Below are positions 21,230 to 31,705 of a stretch of 64,000 nt of DNA, piece by piece. How positions within the stretch are numbered: the stretch's first letter is position 1; each line of letters opens with the position of its first letter. Position numbers and translations under genes: made by a program. This stretch comes from Roridomyces roridus (taxonomy: Eukaryota; Basidiomycota; Agaricomycetes; Agaricales; Mycenaceae). The DNA lies in contig JARKIF010000021.1 in assembly GCA_029378245.1 (NCBI GenBank), positions 868,001 to 932,000 of the forward strand, in the 5' to 3' direction. The notes beneath the pieces were generated by a model, which did no database searches, was not told the DNA's origin, and worked only from the letters and a program-made list of their open reading frames with translations.

Positions 21230-22131
21230 ATGTCGGACGACGCGCCATTCCTACCACCAGAGCTCGAGCGCGAGATTCTTGAACTCGTCGCCCTCTCCGA
21301 CCCCCAATACATACCACGACTCCTCGCTGTGAATCGAAGGGCGAGAATATGGTGACTAATCTTGTCGATCTTTGACGCTGTACCAACTTTCTTGCCAGGA
21401 TAGAACCTCTCCGATTCAAGATCTTGGTTTTTTCCGTCCGCGTCAATAACTCCCCGAAACCGCTGGATCAACAGCGGCATTACATCTCCATGCCGCAGTT
21501 TTCGCATGCTCTAGCGTCCAAGCCCAAATCGTTCTTTGAACGACATGTTCGGCACATATTCATCTCTGAACAATTTGGGACCGAGGACCTACACAAAGTC
21601 TTCTCTGCGTGCACCGGCGCCACCAACCTCGCCTTCACGGAGCGCATTGATGCTTCCCTGATCCCACTCATCAGCGCCCTCCCACTGCAGCGTCTCGCTC
21701 TCAACCTGCGCAACCTCTTCCCATCACCCGTACCTTTACCAGATTTCAGCCCCCTCTTCGCAAAGATCACCCATCTCCATCTCATCACGAGCAACCCCCA
21801 CGCCGTCTCCTGGCCACACCTCGCCACACTCCCGAACCTCACGCACTTTGCGTTCACCACGGAGGTCCCGAGCGAGGATACCAACCCCACGGAGATACTC
21901 CAGCAATGTCCCTCATTGCAGGTGCTGTGGGTACAAAGTTGGTTCTGGCGCGTCATGGCGTCGACAGATTCGCGATTCGTATCGTCGCCGGGCGACCCCG
22001 CTTCGGCACCGTCGATCGAGGACTGGACGGTTGGGGCACGTGGGGGAGAGGATGGATGGTATCGTGCCGAGGCACTCGTTACCAAGCGTTTGGCCAGGGG
22101 GAAGCCGGAGAGGGAGACTGTAATCTTATGA
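21230..22131 (+). CDS. F-box/LRR-like protein (agaricomycete family)
   Basis: Two exons (21230-21351 and 21399-22131) encode 284 residues. The N terminus FLPPELEREILELVAL resembles an F-box-like helix pair, followed by PRLLAVNRRARIWIEPLRFK. The middle part contains repeated leucine-rich segments (IDASLIPLISALPLQRLAL, ITHLHLITS, LATLPNLTHFAFTT, CPSLQVLWV) like degenerate LRRs. Mushrooms carry many such proteins; some act as substrate receptors for SCF ubiquitin ligases, but for this branch function is unknown. No signal peptide or membrane segment is seen. The single intron (47 nt) follows the codon for Trp41, a common position in this family. Confidence 0.75.
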
Positions 22132-22739
22132 TGTAGCTATAGTTCACCGTTTTCAACTTGCTGTTTCTTTGCACGATGGTTTTCTCTCTTGTCAGCTGGA
22201 TCCCAGGGCTCTCTGCTTCGGAGCAAATCCGCCCAAAAAAATCAACTTCGGAATATCGCGAGCCGTCGGACCTCGTCGGACCCATCGAATTACTGCAGAG
22301 AGAATTTCAGGAAATACAAAGACTGCACAGCGCTCCGTCAGACAGCCGCAGCCGGAGTTTGTAGAACGGACATCGGACGCGTGGTTATCGCGCCAGCTTG
22401 CTGGGAAATTGGATACTATATCTGCTCACCGGTAAGGATATCAGGACGCGGGAGGATTTTTTTGTCCCCCTCCCGATCACGCTTCCCAGGGTCGCCGACT
22501 CGCCGCTCCCGAAATCCAACTTAAAAATTCTGTGAACAGCAACGAGTCCAGTCACCGCGCGCCTTTCCGCTCAGCTGACTTTCCGCCCAACGGCCTGGAC
22601 CATACAATCCCTATACAATCTATACAGTCGAAGGTTTCTCGAGGTTTTCAAACTACTTAAGCTCGTGCCGGGCCCCGGCTGATCGATTTCCGAATCACAA
22701 GTGATCCAGACGCCGTGGATCAGTGATCGAGACCGATCC
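22132..22739. other. gene-free stretch with a short shared repeat
   Basis: AGGAAATACAAAGACTGCAC at about 22309 followed by GCGCTCCGTCAGACA recurs at about 27404, so ~40 bp are shared between the two loci. Nothing coding was recognised. Confidence 0.4.
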
Positions 22740-25344
22740 CTATGGAAGGCCGGACAGTCAAGCTTGTCAATCAGACGTCGGCTCACGTTTCTGGACCCCG
22801 GGAACTCCCTTTGCTCTCACTTCAGACTCATGCGGTCGCCTCCTCACAATCACACCATTTACACCTGGCCAGTCGACCTTGCCTTCGGTATAAGCGTTGC
22901 ACGACTCGGCAATCACTCCGCGATCAGACCAATTCGGCAGACCAACGGCGCAGCCGCCGGCTTGCGGCTCAGTCAACTTGAGTCAAGAGCGCAGTTGAAC
23001 AACGATCGCATCGCGTCCCGGCAAAGTGCCGCTGTGATCTGGATCCGAACAGCAATCACGGCCTGATGTGCTATTATCCGTTCTTTAACGAAATGGCTCT
23101 CGATTCTTTGGACTTTGTTTGGTTCATGCTTCCTTCCCCATTTGTTCCCCTCCCTCATCTTGCCGTCAACCCACCTTTCCAACACCTTTCTCTACAGCTC
23201 TCTTTTGAAATTCTCCCACGAGCGCCACTGAGATCTTCTTCCATTTCCTGATGGAAGCCACGGCTCAACAGCTTTTCAAGTTCCAGTTGAATTCCCTCTG
23301 CTCTGTTGACAGGTCTCGTGGTAAGCATTGCGCAGCCTACTCCCTATCATTGCCTGCCAATCAACTCGGCGTCGCGGCGTCCTCGGGCTAAACTGCTCTC
23401 CACAACAACCATGATGGATCTTCTCGGGAACGCAGGCCCGCCGTGGCTACGTAGCGCTCGGCAGCCGTGTCATATAAACCCAAAGCCCTGAACTGAGCTC
23501 CTCCTACCATGATTCCGTTCCTCCCTTCCTCCCGCCACAGTCTGGGGCCTCAGCACATCTGGAGATGTGCATACCTTTCATTGGGTCCTGCTGCACTGAT
23601 GGCGCCGCACATTTTTTCCCCCTCATCTCAACCTAGAGGGTCGTGGCGGTGGCTGTTGGCTGGTTCAAAGAGCTCCTGCATCCCTCCCGCCCTCACCTCC
23701 TCGCCAACAGACCTCAAATGTCCGAACTTCTTTCACCTCAAGTCCGACTCAATACTTTGCTGTTGCCCACACTCTTTGTCTGCTACCAGTCCATCCGCCC
23801 ACTGCTCGCCGTGCTCCAGAAATCGAACCCATCAAACCATACTCGGGAGTTGGAGGAAGCAAATTCCGAAATCCCAGCTTCATATCTCGCCAGAGTCGCC
23901 ACTGGCACCATCCGCAAGTTCGACGACTGCTGGCACGCAAAAGACGAGGCTGACCTACCCATACAATACCCACGTCGAGCGTGTGCGGGCAGAGAACCGT
24001 AAGCAGTGTGGGCACCGGATGGCATGTTCAAGGTGATACCCCTGGCTCGAGTCCTGCTAGAATTTTCCTCCTGTGTGTATGTTGAAATTGCATGGCTTTG
24101 CTTTGCCGTTGTTCCTGGGATACTCTTGAAATTGCCGGAGCGAAGCGGAGGAATGTCTTGTCTCTTCTTGACCAGAACTCCCATCATTGTTCTCCTCGGC
24201 TTCCCAATCTGACACTCGGCAGCGCCTCCCCATCCACATTGGCGACAAATACAATGCCTCCGAGCCGGATGGGCTACTGTACTCATACCTGGCGGCACCT
24301 TGGCACTATTCTCGGGATTCTTTCCAGCGGCTGGCTTAAACTCATTGCTGGGGGTGTAAGGTCTCAATGTGAACGAGCTTTCACTGCTGCTTGCTTGACT
24401 CGCGAGACGATCAATTATGCCTTGTGACCGTTCGAATCGCAGTGCCGGCTGATTTGACGAGCCGCTTGAGCTTCGTATCCACTGGATCAACACCGGATTG
24501 AGGCCTTTCTTGAGCCATTTGACCCGGATGTAGTAAATACTGTGCGACACCATCCTAGAAGATCCGCGCCAGATATCTTTCAGTGCTACTGGTTGTCGTT
24601 TGACCATTGTCTGCAACTTCTGGTAGAAGTGTTGGACTGTCCGGCTTCCTTGTTAAGGTCTGCCAGTAAGGATGCTATTCCTTTGAATGCTTGCCTAGCC
24701 TTGCTTCTACTTCGACGTTGATCATTTTCCAGATTCATCGTCCCTGTGGAACACAGTTGCAAATCTCCACCCGAAACGCAAGCCTGATCATGAGCCAAGG
24801 ACAGCTGACGGAACGTGCATGTGTGTAATTCGTCTTTTCGCATCATTTCCCCGCTGACTGGTCTGCGAGGTACTTTTCTTCGTTCTGTGGCGGGCCGTGC
24901 CACCTGTAGGTTCACAGACCCCAGGTTCTCTCTATTTGTTCTTGCATCCATGTCTCACTCAACATGCAGACAATCTCGTGTTTGGCATACACAAGAGCCG
25001 ATGCCGCCGGGTTTTGCCTTCCCCATTCTTCCACGGCTCTACCGCACTCACATTCCAGGTTTGTGAATTACTGACTTGATACGCATGCTTAATAGTGTTT
25101 GGTATTCTAACCCCTTTCTCGAGATCCTCGATGCTCGCTAGCTTACTGCGGTAGAGCTCTGGAGTCCGCTGGGTCCAGCGCGACGGCTTCAATGTGTTGA
25201 AGACACCTTGCATGAATTATTTCTTTGTATTTCTTCACAAAGCTTGATCCGAATGTCACTTGTAAGCGAGAGGTTCCCGGGTCCCATTACCGAAAAGCTG
25301 AGCCGACGTCTGATTGACAAGCTTGACTGTCCGGCCTTCCATAG
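22740..25344. mobile_element. 2.6-kb segment bounded by 46-bp perfect inverted repeats
   Basis: CTATGGAAGGCCGGACAGTC and the next 26 bases (22740-22785) occur exactly inverted at 25299-25344. Similarity continues inward with gaps for about 50 bp (GGGAAC and TCACTT blocks). Both outer edges are followed by ATCC (22736-22739 and 25345-25348), a possible 4-bp target duplication. This is the structure of a DNA transposon. The superfamily is not clear from ends or duplication. The only long frame inside is the uncharacterised one at 23783-24616. Confidence 0.5.
23783..24616 (-). CDS. uncharacterised 277-codon open frame inside the inverted-repeat segment
   Basis: An uninterrupted minus-strand frame of 277 codons, unusually long for non-coding DNA of this composition. 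It is Ser-, Arg- and Ala-rich; visible pieces are WLKKGLNPVLIQWIR, a cluster HCICRQCGWGG that could bind a metal, and KKRQDIPPLRSG. A second minus-strand frame directly upstream (24586-24951) includes NLENDQRRSRSKARQAF and may be an earlier exon. I do not recognise a family. It could be a protein of the surrounding element, a lineage-specific gene, or chance. Confidence 0.25.
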   Translation of the reverse strand: MQTMVKRQPVALKDIWRGSSRMVSHSIYYIRVKWLKKGLNPVLIQWIRSSSGSSNQPALRFERSQGIIDRLASQASSSESSFTLRPYTPSNEFKPAAGKNPENSAKVPPGMSTVAHPARRHCICRQCGWGGAAECQIGKPRRTMMGVLVKKRQDIPPLRSGNFKSIPGTTAKQSHAISTYTQEENSSRTRARGITLNMPSGAHTAYGSLPAHARRGYCMGRSASSFACQQSSNLRMVPVATLARYEAGISEFASSNSRVWFDGFDFWSTASSGRMDW

Positions 25345-25536
25345 ATCCCCTTGTCTTCTGCCACCATGTCGATTCTGGACTCCTTCGTTCTGGACCGATA
25401 CGTACTCTTGCCCGCGAGACGTGTGCTCTCGGGCTGCGGCCTGCCTTTGTAACAGTTACTAACATGGTTGGTCAGCCAGGGTCTGATATAAGAAGCACGC
25501 AAGCGACCATCGAATCCCACCCGCTGACTCCCCACC

Positions 25537-27129
25537 ATGGCACCCATAAGAAACGCTCGAGTCTTGTTTTCCTCCGTTCCCAAAGGTTCGAATGCATCAC
25601 TCCTGCCTGTTCCTGCTCATAACTCTCGATGCGTAGACTTTCCTGTCCCAGGCGAGACAACTGTCTACGATACCTCCCAGACGATCGACATCGATACTGT
25701 GCCGCTCAATGGCGGGTTTCTGATCAAGACCCTCGTTCTATCGGTGGATCCGTACTTCCGAGGCCGTATGCGAGAGCCCGAGGCGGAATCGTACAGCGTG
25801 CGCACTCATCAATCTGGCTGGCTTCCCGCTGACTGCGCCCTTGCAGTCCAGCTTTCCGCTCGGTGAATCGTGAGTTGTGCCATGTCTCTCCTCGCTGAAT
25901 TCACGTTGTTTCATTTCGCAGTCTCGACGGTTATGGCGTAGGAAAAATCATCCGCTCCGAGGATTCCGCCTTCCCAGCTGGGAAATATGTTTATGGGCCA
26001 TCTCTTCGTGCGTCTCGGCATGCAAATCACCGGACTTCACTGACCGGTTGCGTCCACAGCGCACCAAGAATACAGCGTCCTCTCGAGCAACCCGGATTCA
26101 GACATGATGTTCATCATCGAAAAGGATCCGAAACTACCATGGACGGCGTTCGTCGGAGTGGCGGGTATGCCAGGTATGCGATCATTCTCCTTCGGATTTT
26201 CCAGTTGCATGACGGTACAACTAGGCCAGACAGCTTACATGGCGTGGAAGGAATATTCGAATGCCAAGAAGGTTTCATTCATTACGTCCCGTTTTCGAAA
26301 TCTTGTTGCAACTCGTCACAGGGTGAAATAGCGTTCGTGAGCACCGGTGCAGGTCCAGTCGGCTCGTACGTATACTTCTTTACCGTCCCTCCTTCCACGC
26401 AGCAATGACACTCACCGAAGGATGGTTATACAACTGGCCAAACGTGACGGCCTCCGAGTCATCGCATGCGCCGGCTCTGATGAAAAGGTGAAATTCATGA
26501 AGGATATTGGCGCGGATATTGCTTTCAATTACAAAACGACGGATACCCGGGAGGTGCTCAAGAAGGAGGGGCCGATTGATATGTGAGATTCGATTGATCT
26601 GGTTATACTTGACTAGGAAAAACACAGATATTGGGACAATGTCGGAGGGGTGATCCTCGATGCTGCTTTGGAGTTCACGGCGGTTTATGGGCGGTTTTTG
26701 GTGAGTACCTCCTTGAGGTGAAGGTTCTATTGACTCAATTTATGTGTAGATCTGCGGGATGATTTCAGGTACGACGCTCACTCTTCAGTTTGACGATCTA
26801 TTGACCTACATATGTGTAGGGTACAACACCGGCCTAAAGGGAATCAAGGTAAGTCCACCTGAATTCCGATCTTGCCTCCATCTAAGACCTTCGAGAACCT
26901 TGCCCTCGCATACCCCAAATCAATTACCCTCCACGGCATCCTCATCTTCCGCCTGTTCTCAAAGTACAAAGATGAGTTCTATGCGACCGTTCCCCCGCTG
27001 CTCGCCTCGGGCGAGATCAAGTACAAGGAGGATGTCAGTCGTGGCTTGGAGACGGTCGGGGATGTCATTTTGGCGGTTCAAGAGGGCAGGAATAATGGGA
27101 AGGCCGTCGTAATTGTTGCAGAGGAGTAA
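25537..27129 (+). CDS. NADP-dependent alkenal/leukotriene B4 dehydrogenase-like reductase (MDR family)
   Basis: Eleven exons (25537-25797, 25847-25869, 25922-26007, 26060-26173, 26225-26271, 26322-26365, 26421-26582, 26628-26700, 26750-26768, 26820-26848, 26887-27129) give 366 residues. The medium-chain reductase fold is shown by LSVDPYFRGRM near residue 80, GYGVGKIIRSED, the hinge LPWTAFVGVAGMPGQTAYM, the nucleotide-binding turn STGAGPVGS, RVIACAGSDEKVKFMKDIGA, and YWDNVGGVILDAAL. It lacks zinc ligands, as expected for the LTB4DH/PTGR branch that reduces alpha,beta-unsaturated aldehydes and ketones with NADPH. It should be cytosolic. All introns are canonical (38-55 nt), and exons of 19, 23 and 29 nt occur. 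Confidence 0.88.
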
Positions 27130-27562
27130 GTAAATAGCGAAAATCAATACAAGGATTAGGGAGCAGACTTGCGTCCGTCGACTGGTAGTTGGACAATATC
27201 GGGGGAGTATGTGGCGTACCGCAGGAATGCATGGATGCGCCAGTTACGATTCTGCAGACCGGGTTCGATTCCTCGTGGCCGAGACTCAGACATGTATACA
27301 GGACGCGTTATTCGAAAATTTTGCATGCAATTTCCAGGGGCAGATGGTTTCCGAAGAGTCATTCTCGGCACTTCAGGAGCTTGCTTGACGAGTCCGAGAG
27401 TATTCCAGGAAATACAAAGACTGCACGGCGCTCCGTCAGACATAAATTGTGTTTAAAGGAGGAATTTACACGAATCTAATCGTGATGCGCGCGCCGCGCT
27501 CGTCTCCTGAGCCAAACCGGTGTTTGGTGTATTCGGGGTATTATCGAGCACATCCACACAAA
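27130..27562. repeat. tRNA-derived SINE copy (family A) between genes
   Basis: The tRNA-like part is at 27198-27284: GTATGTGGCGTACCGCAGG, then CTGCAGACCGGGTTCGATTC (B box) and CTCGTGGCCGAGA. The downstream body (GGTTTCCGAAGA, GGCACTTCAGGAGCTTG) matches the tails of the copies at 31.3, 34.9 and 37.2 kb. The short repeat shared with 22.3 kb follows at about 27404. Confidence 0.65.
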
Positions 27563-29245
27563 TTACCACCAACCCTTCTTGCCCGACATGCCCTGCAACC
27601 CCGCCCACTCCAGCAGCACCAACCCGAAATAACAGTCATTCTGGCGATCCGTAATCACCCTCTCCACAAACTCCTTCCCGGCCTGTTGAATCCTCCTCGC
27701 CTCCTCATCATGCGTCCGCGCCCACTCCAACTTGTCCGGCAGGTCAGTCAGATCCGGGCGCACCGGGATATAATGCTCATATGGCCTCAACCACTGCGAG
27801 AAATACTCGGTAAACACCGTGCTCTTGAAGACAAGCGACCCAGAGGCGAGCAAGCCGTGGAAACGCCCCGACCATCCATGCCCGTCGAGGTCCATAGCGT
27901 ATTTGTACTTGTACAATTCCTCTTGAGGCGACCCGGCGAGGTCGAACTCGTACTCGCGCTCGATGGCACCTTGGTCGCAATCTCCGTCGCACCAGGTGTT
28001 CCACCGCGTCAGCGCGACATTCATCGTACCCGGATGGGCGCGAGAGAGGTCGATGAGCCGGAAGCGAGGGAAGGCACGGTAGTTTTCGCCGTGGATCATC
28101 CCACCGGCAACGCTCCCGCGCCAGTCTAGATCGTATTGAGACAAGAATATAGTGAAGAGGAGGGAGGGCCTACAGAGAACGGGTTTCTTATCCTCCCATG
28201 ATACGTCGTCGGGGCGACCAAATTTCGGGGACGAGCGTGAGCGTTTGTAATAGTAAGTGCTTGGGAACGATATATCAGAGAAACACGGATGTATCTTCCC
28301 CTGGCTGAGCAGAGGGTACAGATCCGTCGTAAACTCCTGGCTGGTGCTGTACAGGAGGACTTGAAAAACATCAGCATGTAGAAAAAGTCTGGAGTGGATA
28401 ACGCACATGCGGTATAGTTATTCGCATAATCCACAAAACCTTTGGCTTGGTTGGGATACAAGCAGTGCCCCTCCTCGGCGTAGTACGTGTAGGTGGGATG
28501 AGGTCGATTCGTAAAGGGCAGCTTATCCTGCGGCTTGAGCATATCCTTGGCCGCACGCCCGTCGTGGACATTAACCTGCACGCGACACTCGTCGCGCATG
28601 CTAATGGGGAGGTCCATGTCGGGGAGCCAGTCGCTGATCTGTGCCCGTGTCAGCAGCGGACGGCGGGAACTGTAGGAAGGCACGGACACTGCGGATGGTC
28701 GCCATCCAATCTGCGACGTAGCCTGGGTCTTCGGGCCATGGATCGGTCTGTTCGAACTGGTGGTTGCGCATCTTGAAGGTGCGGATGCCCAGGTACTCTT
28801 TACCCGTTCCCTGAGCCATGTTAGAAGGTCTTCCGAGCATAGGAACCAGTACACGCACGATCTGTATCCCCTTCTCCACCATCCTCTTGAAGTACGAGGA
28901 ATCCAGCTTTGCGAGCTGGTGGAACGGCTCAAAGTCGTCGTACAGCTGGTCGTAGTCGTCGATGAGACATTTTCCTTCTCGTGCAAACTGGAACCAGCGG
29001 TCGTAGCTGGGTGGTGGTGATCTCCCATTCCGGAGGGTATATCGCGCGACGGCCTCCTCGAGAGTGGTCGATTGGCGTCGGAACAGTTGGTCCACGGCGG
29101 TGAGCAGACTGGGGTCGTCTGGTTGCGATGGAGGCTCGGGAGGCGGAGGGTCGGAGTGTGGAGGCAATGGGGCGTCGAGGATAGGTGCGTCTGGGATGGA
29201 TGAAGACGGCCTGCGCCCCGGAAGCCGGCCAAATACGGGTTCCAT
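27563..29245 (-). CDS. GT90 (CAP10-like) glycosyltransferase, type II membrane type, start uncertain
   Basis: Four exons on the minus strand (29245-28688, 28638-28407, 28359-28174, 28125-27563) give 512 residues from the ATG at 29245. Family landmarks are MDLPISMRDECRVQVN, KKPVLYWRGSVAGG across the last intron, FRLIDLSRAHP, and YAMDLDGHGWSGRFHGLLAS with WLRPYEHYIPV, the nucleotide-sugar binding core of CAP10/POGLUT-type enzymes. Basidiomycete members add xylose or glucose to glycans in the secretory pathway. A membrane anchor is expected at the N terminus. One exists (TAVIASLVVVAVVYG, from an ATG at 29327) but in another frame, with no good intron to join them, so either the start is really 29245 or a one-base lesion has cut off the anchor. 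Confidence 0.8.
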
Positions 29246-30219
29246 ATACGACGGCCACGACGACGAGAGAGGCGATAACCGCCGTAATGGTGGTACATCG
29301 CCGCCGTGAAATCATAAAGGAGGACATGGCCGCTGGCGCAGAGAGGAAAAAGCGTTTTGATGACCGGTTGATTGCCGGAGTAACTTAAGTATCCACCTTG
29401 CTCCCGACCACCACCTCCGGAACTTCCAGGTTGCCTCCAGACCTCCTGAGGCCAATGGAGTCTCCAGCCCCGAAATCCCGAGTTAACCTACCGCCAGGGT
29501 CGCCGAGCATTGAGGCTCGCCGCACGCGAATCCTTTGCATGCCCTTGCGATTCTCTATCGACTAGCCCGAGGCTCAACGACAGTTGTGAGGCCAGTCTTC
29601 ATTCGGCCACCGTACGGGATATCGTGCGGGGAATGTCCCGTTTGCTTGGGCGCAGTGGGAAATGCCTCAATATTTAGATTGACGCGTTGACCGTAGACCG
29701 AGCGGTCGAACACCAGCGTATCTGTGCCTCGGGTGGCATCCGGGTTCGATCCCCGGCGCTGAATATTACAGCCTGGAGAGCAAGTCTTTTTTTCTTGCTT
29801 CGATTCCCCATGAAACAGCTGGGACGAGAGACCCGTGCAGGGACGGACTTTGCCTAAATTTCCAAACCGCACAACGCAGTCAGACATCCCCCTTCCGAGA
29901 GACTGGCCGTTGAAACTGGACATGGTCGTAATACTGAGTCGAGTCAGGTTCGACTGTCCGCAGGTCGGTGACATGCTCCTTGTGCTTCTTTTCAAATTGA
30001 CTGTCAGAGCACCGTCAGGAGCCTCCATGCGAAGATCCGATACTGACTTTATCTCAGCCCACATCTAGGCCGAAGGAGGAATCAATTATCAAGTGGGTCC
30101 TAGGTTCGACTCCTCGCACTCACATTGCAAATTTTGCGTTTGCTCCTTTTTTCTTCTTGTTCTTTTTCCCCGAACGCAGATGTTGATGCCAATGATCTCT
30201 TCCGCGGCCCGCCCTGCAG
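29246..30219. other. intergenic region with a tRNA-like scrap
   Basis: CATCCGGGTTCGATCCCCGG (about 29739) is a good B-box/T-arm sequence without a matching acceptor stem, probably a SINE relic. Nothing else was recognised. Confidence 0.4.
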
Positions 30220-30945
30220 GCTGCAGAACGGTTATCGGCTCGTCGATGCCGAATGTATGGTGCGCGACTTGGAAATAATCGATATTCAAACTATGGAAGT
30301 GCCCGCAGCCAATAGGTATGCCGTTGGAACCTTTCTGCGAAGCATCAGTAATTGCACACGGCCAGATCGATATATTATCAGTACGCGCGGGTTCGAGGCC
30401 CGGCGCCTGAATAGCGCCGGATACGTACTCTTTTTCCTCATCCGTTTGGTCTCGAGCTCATCTGGCTTAATGATCGCTTGTTCAATCCTGGGTTTGACTT
30501 CAGGTCGACTGAGGATATAGGCTCCCTTCGAGCGCCATCACAGAACGTTCGAACGTGGTCGGCTCGTTTTTGGAGCCAACGGCACGAAACAAGTTACACA
30601 ACATCAGGAAAACTGGAGAGTTGCTCAGTTTTCCTGATGAACAGAGGGCTTCTTCTGCATAGAACCGACGGTCGTGGTATGCGGCATACGGAAGGCTTCG
30701 TTAGTTCTCCTGAGAGAGATTCGCGCAGAGTTGGGGGTTCGAGTCCCTGCCCCTCTCTACGACATGTCTGCACTTTTTGGTCACGGAACTCTGGAGACCG
30801 TTAAGCAACAATTTTGCAGACTCGTGATCCTGCTCTCAGATTTCGTAAACTACATTTGCTCATATGTGCTATATCCAGTGGCTAGAAATTTCGATACCAC
30901 CTACAGGCTACCGGCGACGCGCGGGCACAACACCGACGATACTTT
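30220..30945. repeat. ~0.7-kb composite repeat, family B copy 1
   Basis: This block recurs in the same order at 36200-36830. Shared landmarks are TCGATGCCGAATGT, ATCGATATTCAAAC, TATGCCGTTGGA, TTCTGCGAAGCATC, GTGGTCGGCTCGTTTTTGGA, CGACGGTCGTGGTAT with GGCATA, CTTCGTTAGTTCTCCTG and GTGGCTAGAAATTTC. It contains two tRNA-like B boxes (GGGTTCGAGGCCC at about 30389 and GGGTTCGAGTCCC at about 30734), so it seems built from tRNA-derived units. A 14-bp hairpin at 30602-30639 is unique to this copy. Confidence 0.7.
30602..30639. repeat. perfect 14-bp hairpin insertion
   Basis: CATCAGGAAAACTG and CAGTTTTCCTGATG flank a 10-nt loop. The sister repeat at 36.5 kb lacks this segment, so it is an insertion of about 40 nt or a loss in the sister. 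Confidence 0.6.
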
Positions 30946-30981
30946 TATGATTCGATCTGGGTTGAATGCGCTCTTCTCGAT

Positions 30982-31117
30982 CATCGGTCATAGTAATCAT
31001 AGTATGTGGCATACAGCAGCAATTTGCATGGGCGCCCTGAGTTGGTCTCTTGGGAAGGAGAAGAGTGGAAGGTAGGTCATGGTTCTGCAGCCCGGGGTTC
31101 GATTCCTCGCGGCCGAA
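30982..31117. repeat. tRNA-derived SINE, family A copy
   Basis: ATCGGTCATAG...CATAGTATGTGGCATACAGC starts the unit; CCCGGGGTTCGATTCCTCGC followed by GGCCGAA ends its tRNA-like part. The acceptor-like ends pair less well than in the 34.9- and 37.2-kb copies. Confidence 0.65.
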
Positions 31118-31244
31118 ATAAAGGGGATGTGGATTACGCTAGCGCTTTTGGGGGCCGGCGTAGTGCGCAGAAGAATGGATTTGTGTGGTTCAACTTGACT
31201 GTCAATTTGTGTTGAATGCCCATGAATTGGCTGTTCTCAATAAC

Positions 31245-31333
31245 TCGGCCGTAGTATGTGGCATACAGCAGGAATGCATAGCGGGCTTGTGTCATGATCC
31301 TGCAGACTGGGGTTCGATTCCCCGCGGCTGAGA
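31245..31333. repeat. tRNA-derived SINE, family A copy
   Basis: TCGGCCGTAGTATGTGGCAT at the 5' end and ACTGGGGTTCGATTCCCCGC with GGCTGAGA at the 3' end outline a tRNA-like head. The body after it (TTTCCGACGAACC, GGCTTCAGGAG) matches other copies. The ~50 bp upstream (TTTGTGTTGAATGCCCATGA) also match those before the 34.9-kb copy. Confidence 0.7.
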
Positions 31334-31446
31334 TTGGATGGAGAGTAACTATTTTTTGGCTTACAATTTCCTCGAGCACTTGGTTTCCGACGAACCTTTT
31401 CCCGGTATGATAAAGAGGCTTCAGGAGTTTGAAGCAGCTACTCACT

Positions 31447-31499
31447 ATCGGGGGGTGCTACGATTCCGCAGTCTGGGTTCGATTCCCCGAGGTGGAGAT
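31447..31499. repeat. partial SINE, family A
   Basis: Only the 3' part of the tRNA-like head is present: GCAGTCTGGGTTCGATTCCC followed by CGAGGTGGAGA. Confidence 0.5.
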
Positions 31500-31705
31500 A
31501 TTTGACCTCGAGGTACAATTTTTGCTCTCATTATAAATCTTCCTCTTCCTCCTCCTGGTTTTTGGCGAACCATTCATTTGATTCATTATAATTTATTTCC
31601 GTGGCATGACAAAGAGGCCATGACTCAAAGCCGAGATGGCCGTGTCATCAAATTCTTGGCGTGATCACCGATTTCTTCCTCCTCCCTCATGCGCTGGAAC
31701 TCTAG

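Noticed and set aside
23509..24036. 175-codon plus-strand frame overlapping the unknown minus-strand frame
   Set aside because: No domain, low-complexity Ser/Pro composition, and it is antisense to a longer frame.
22740..25344. Inverted repeats as duplicated promoters of divergent genes
   Set aside because: No gene start follows both repeats in the same relation: the right repeat lies 190 bp before the reductase ATG, but the left one precedes no recognised gene. Not fully excluded.
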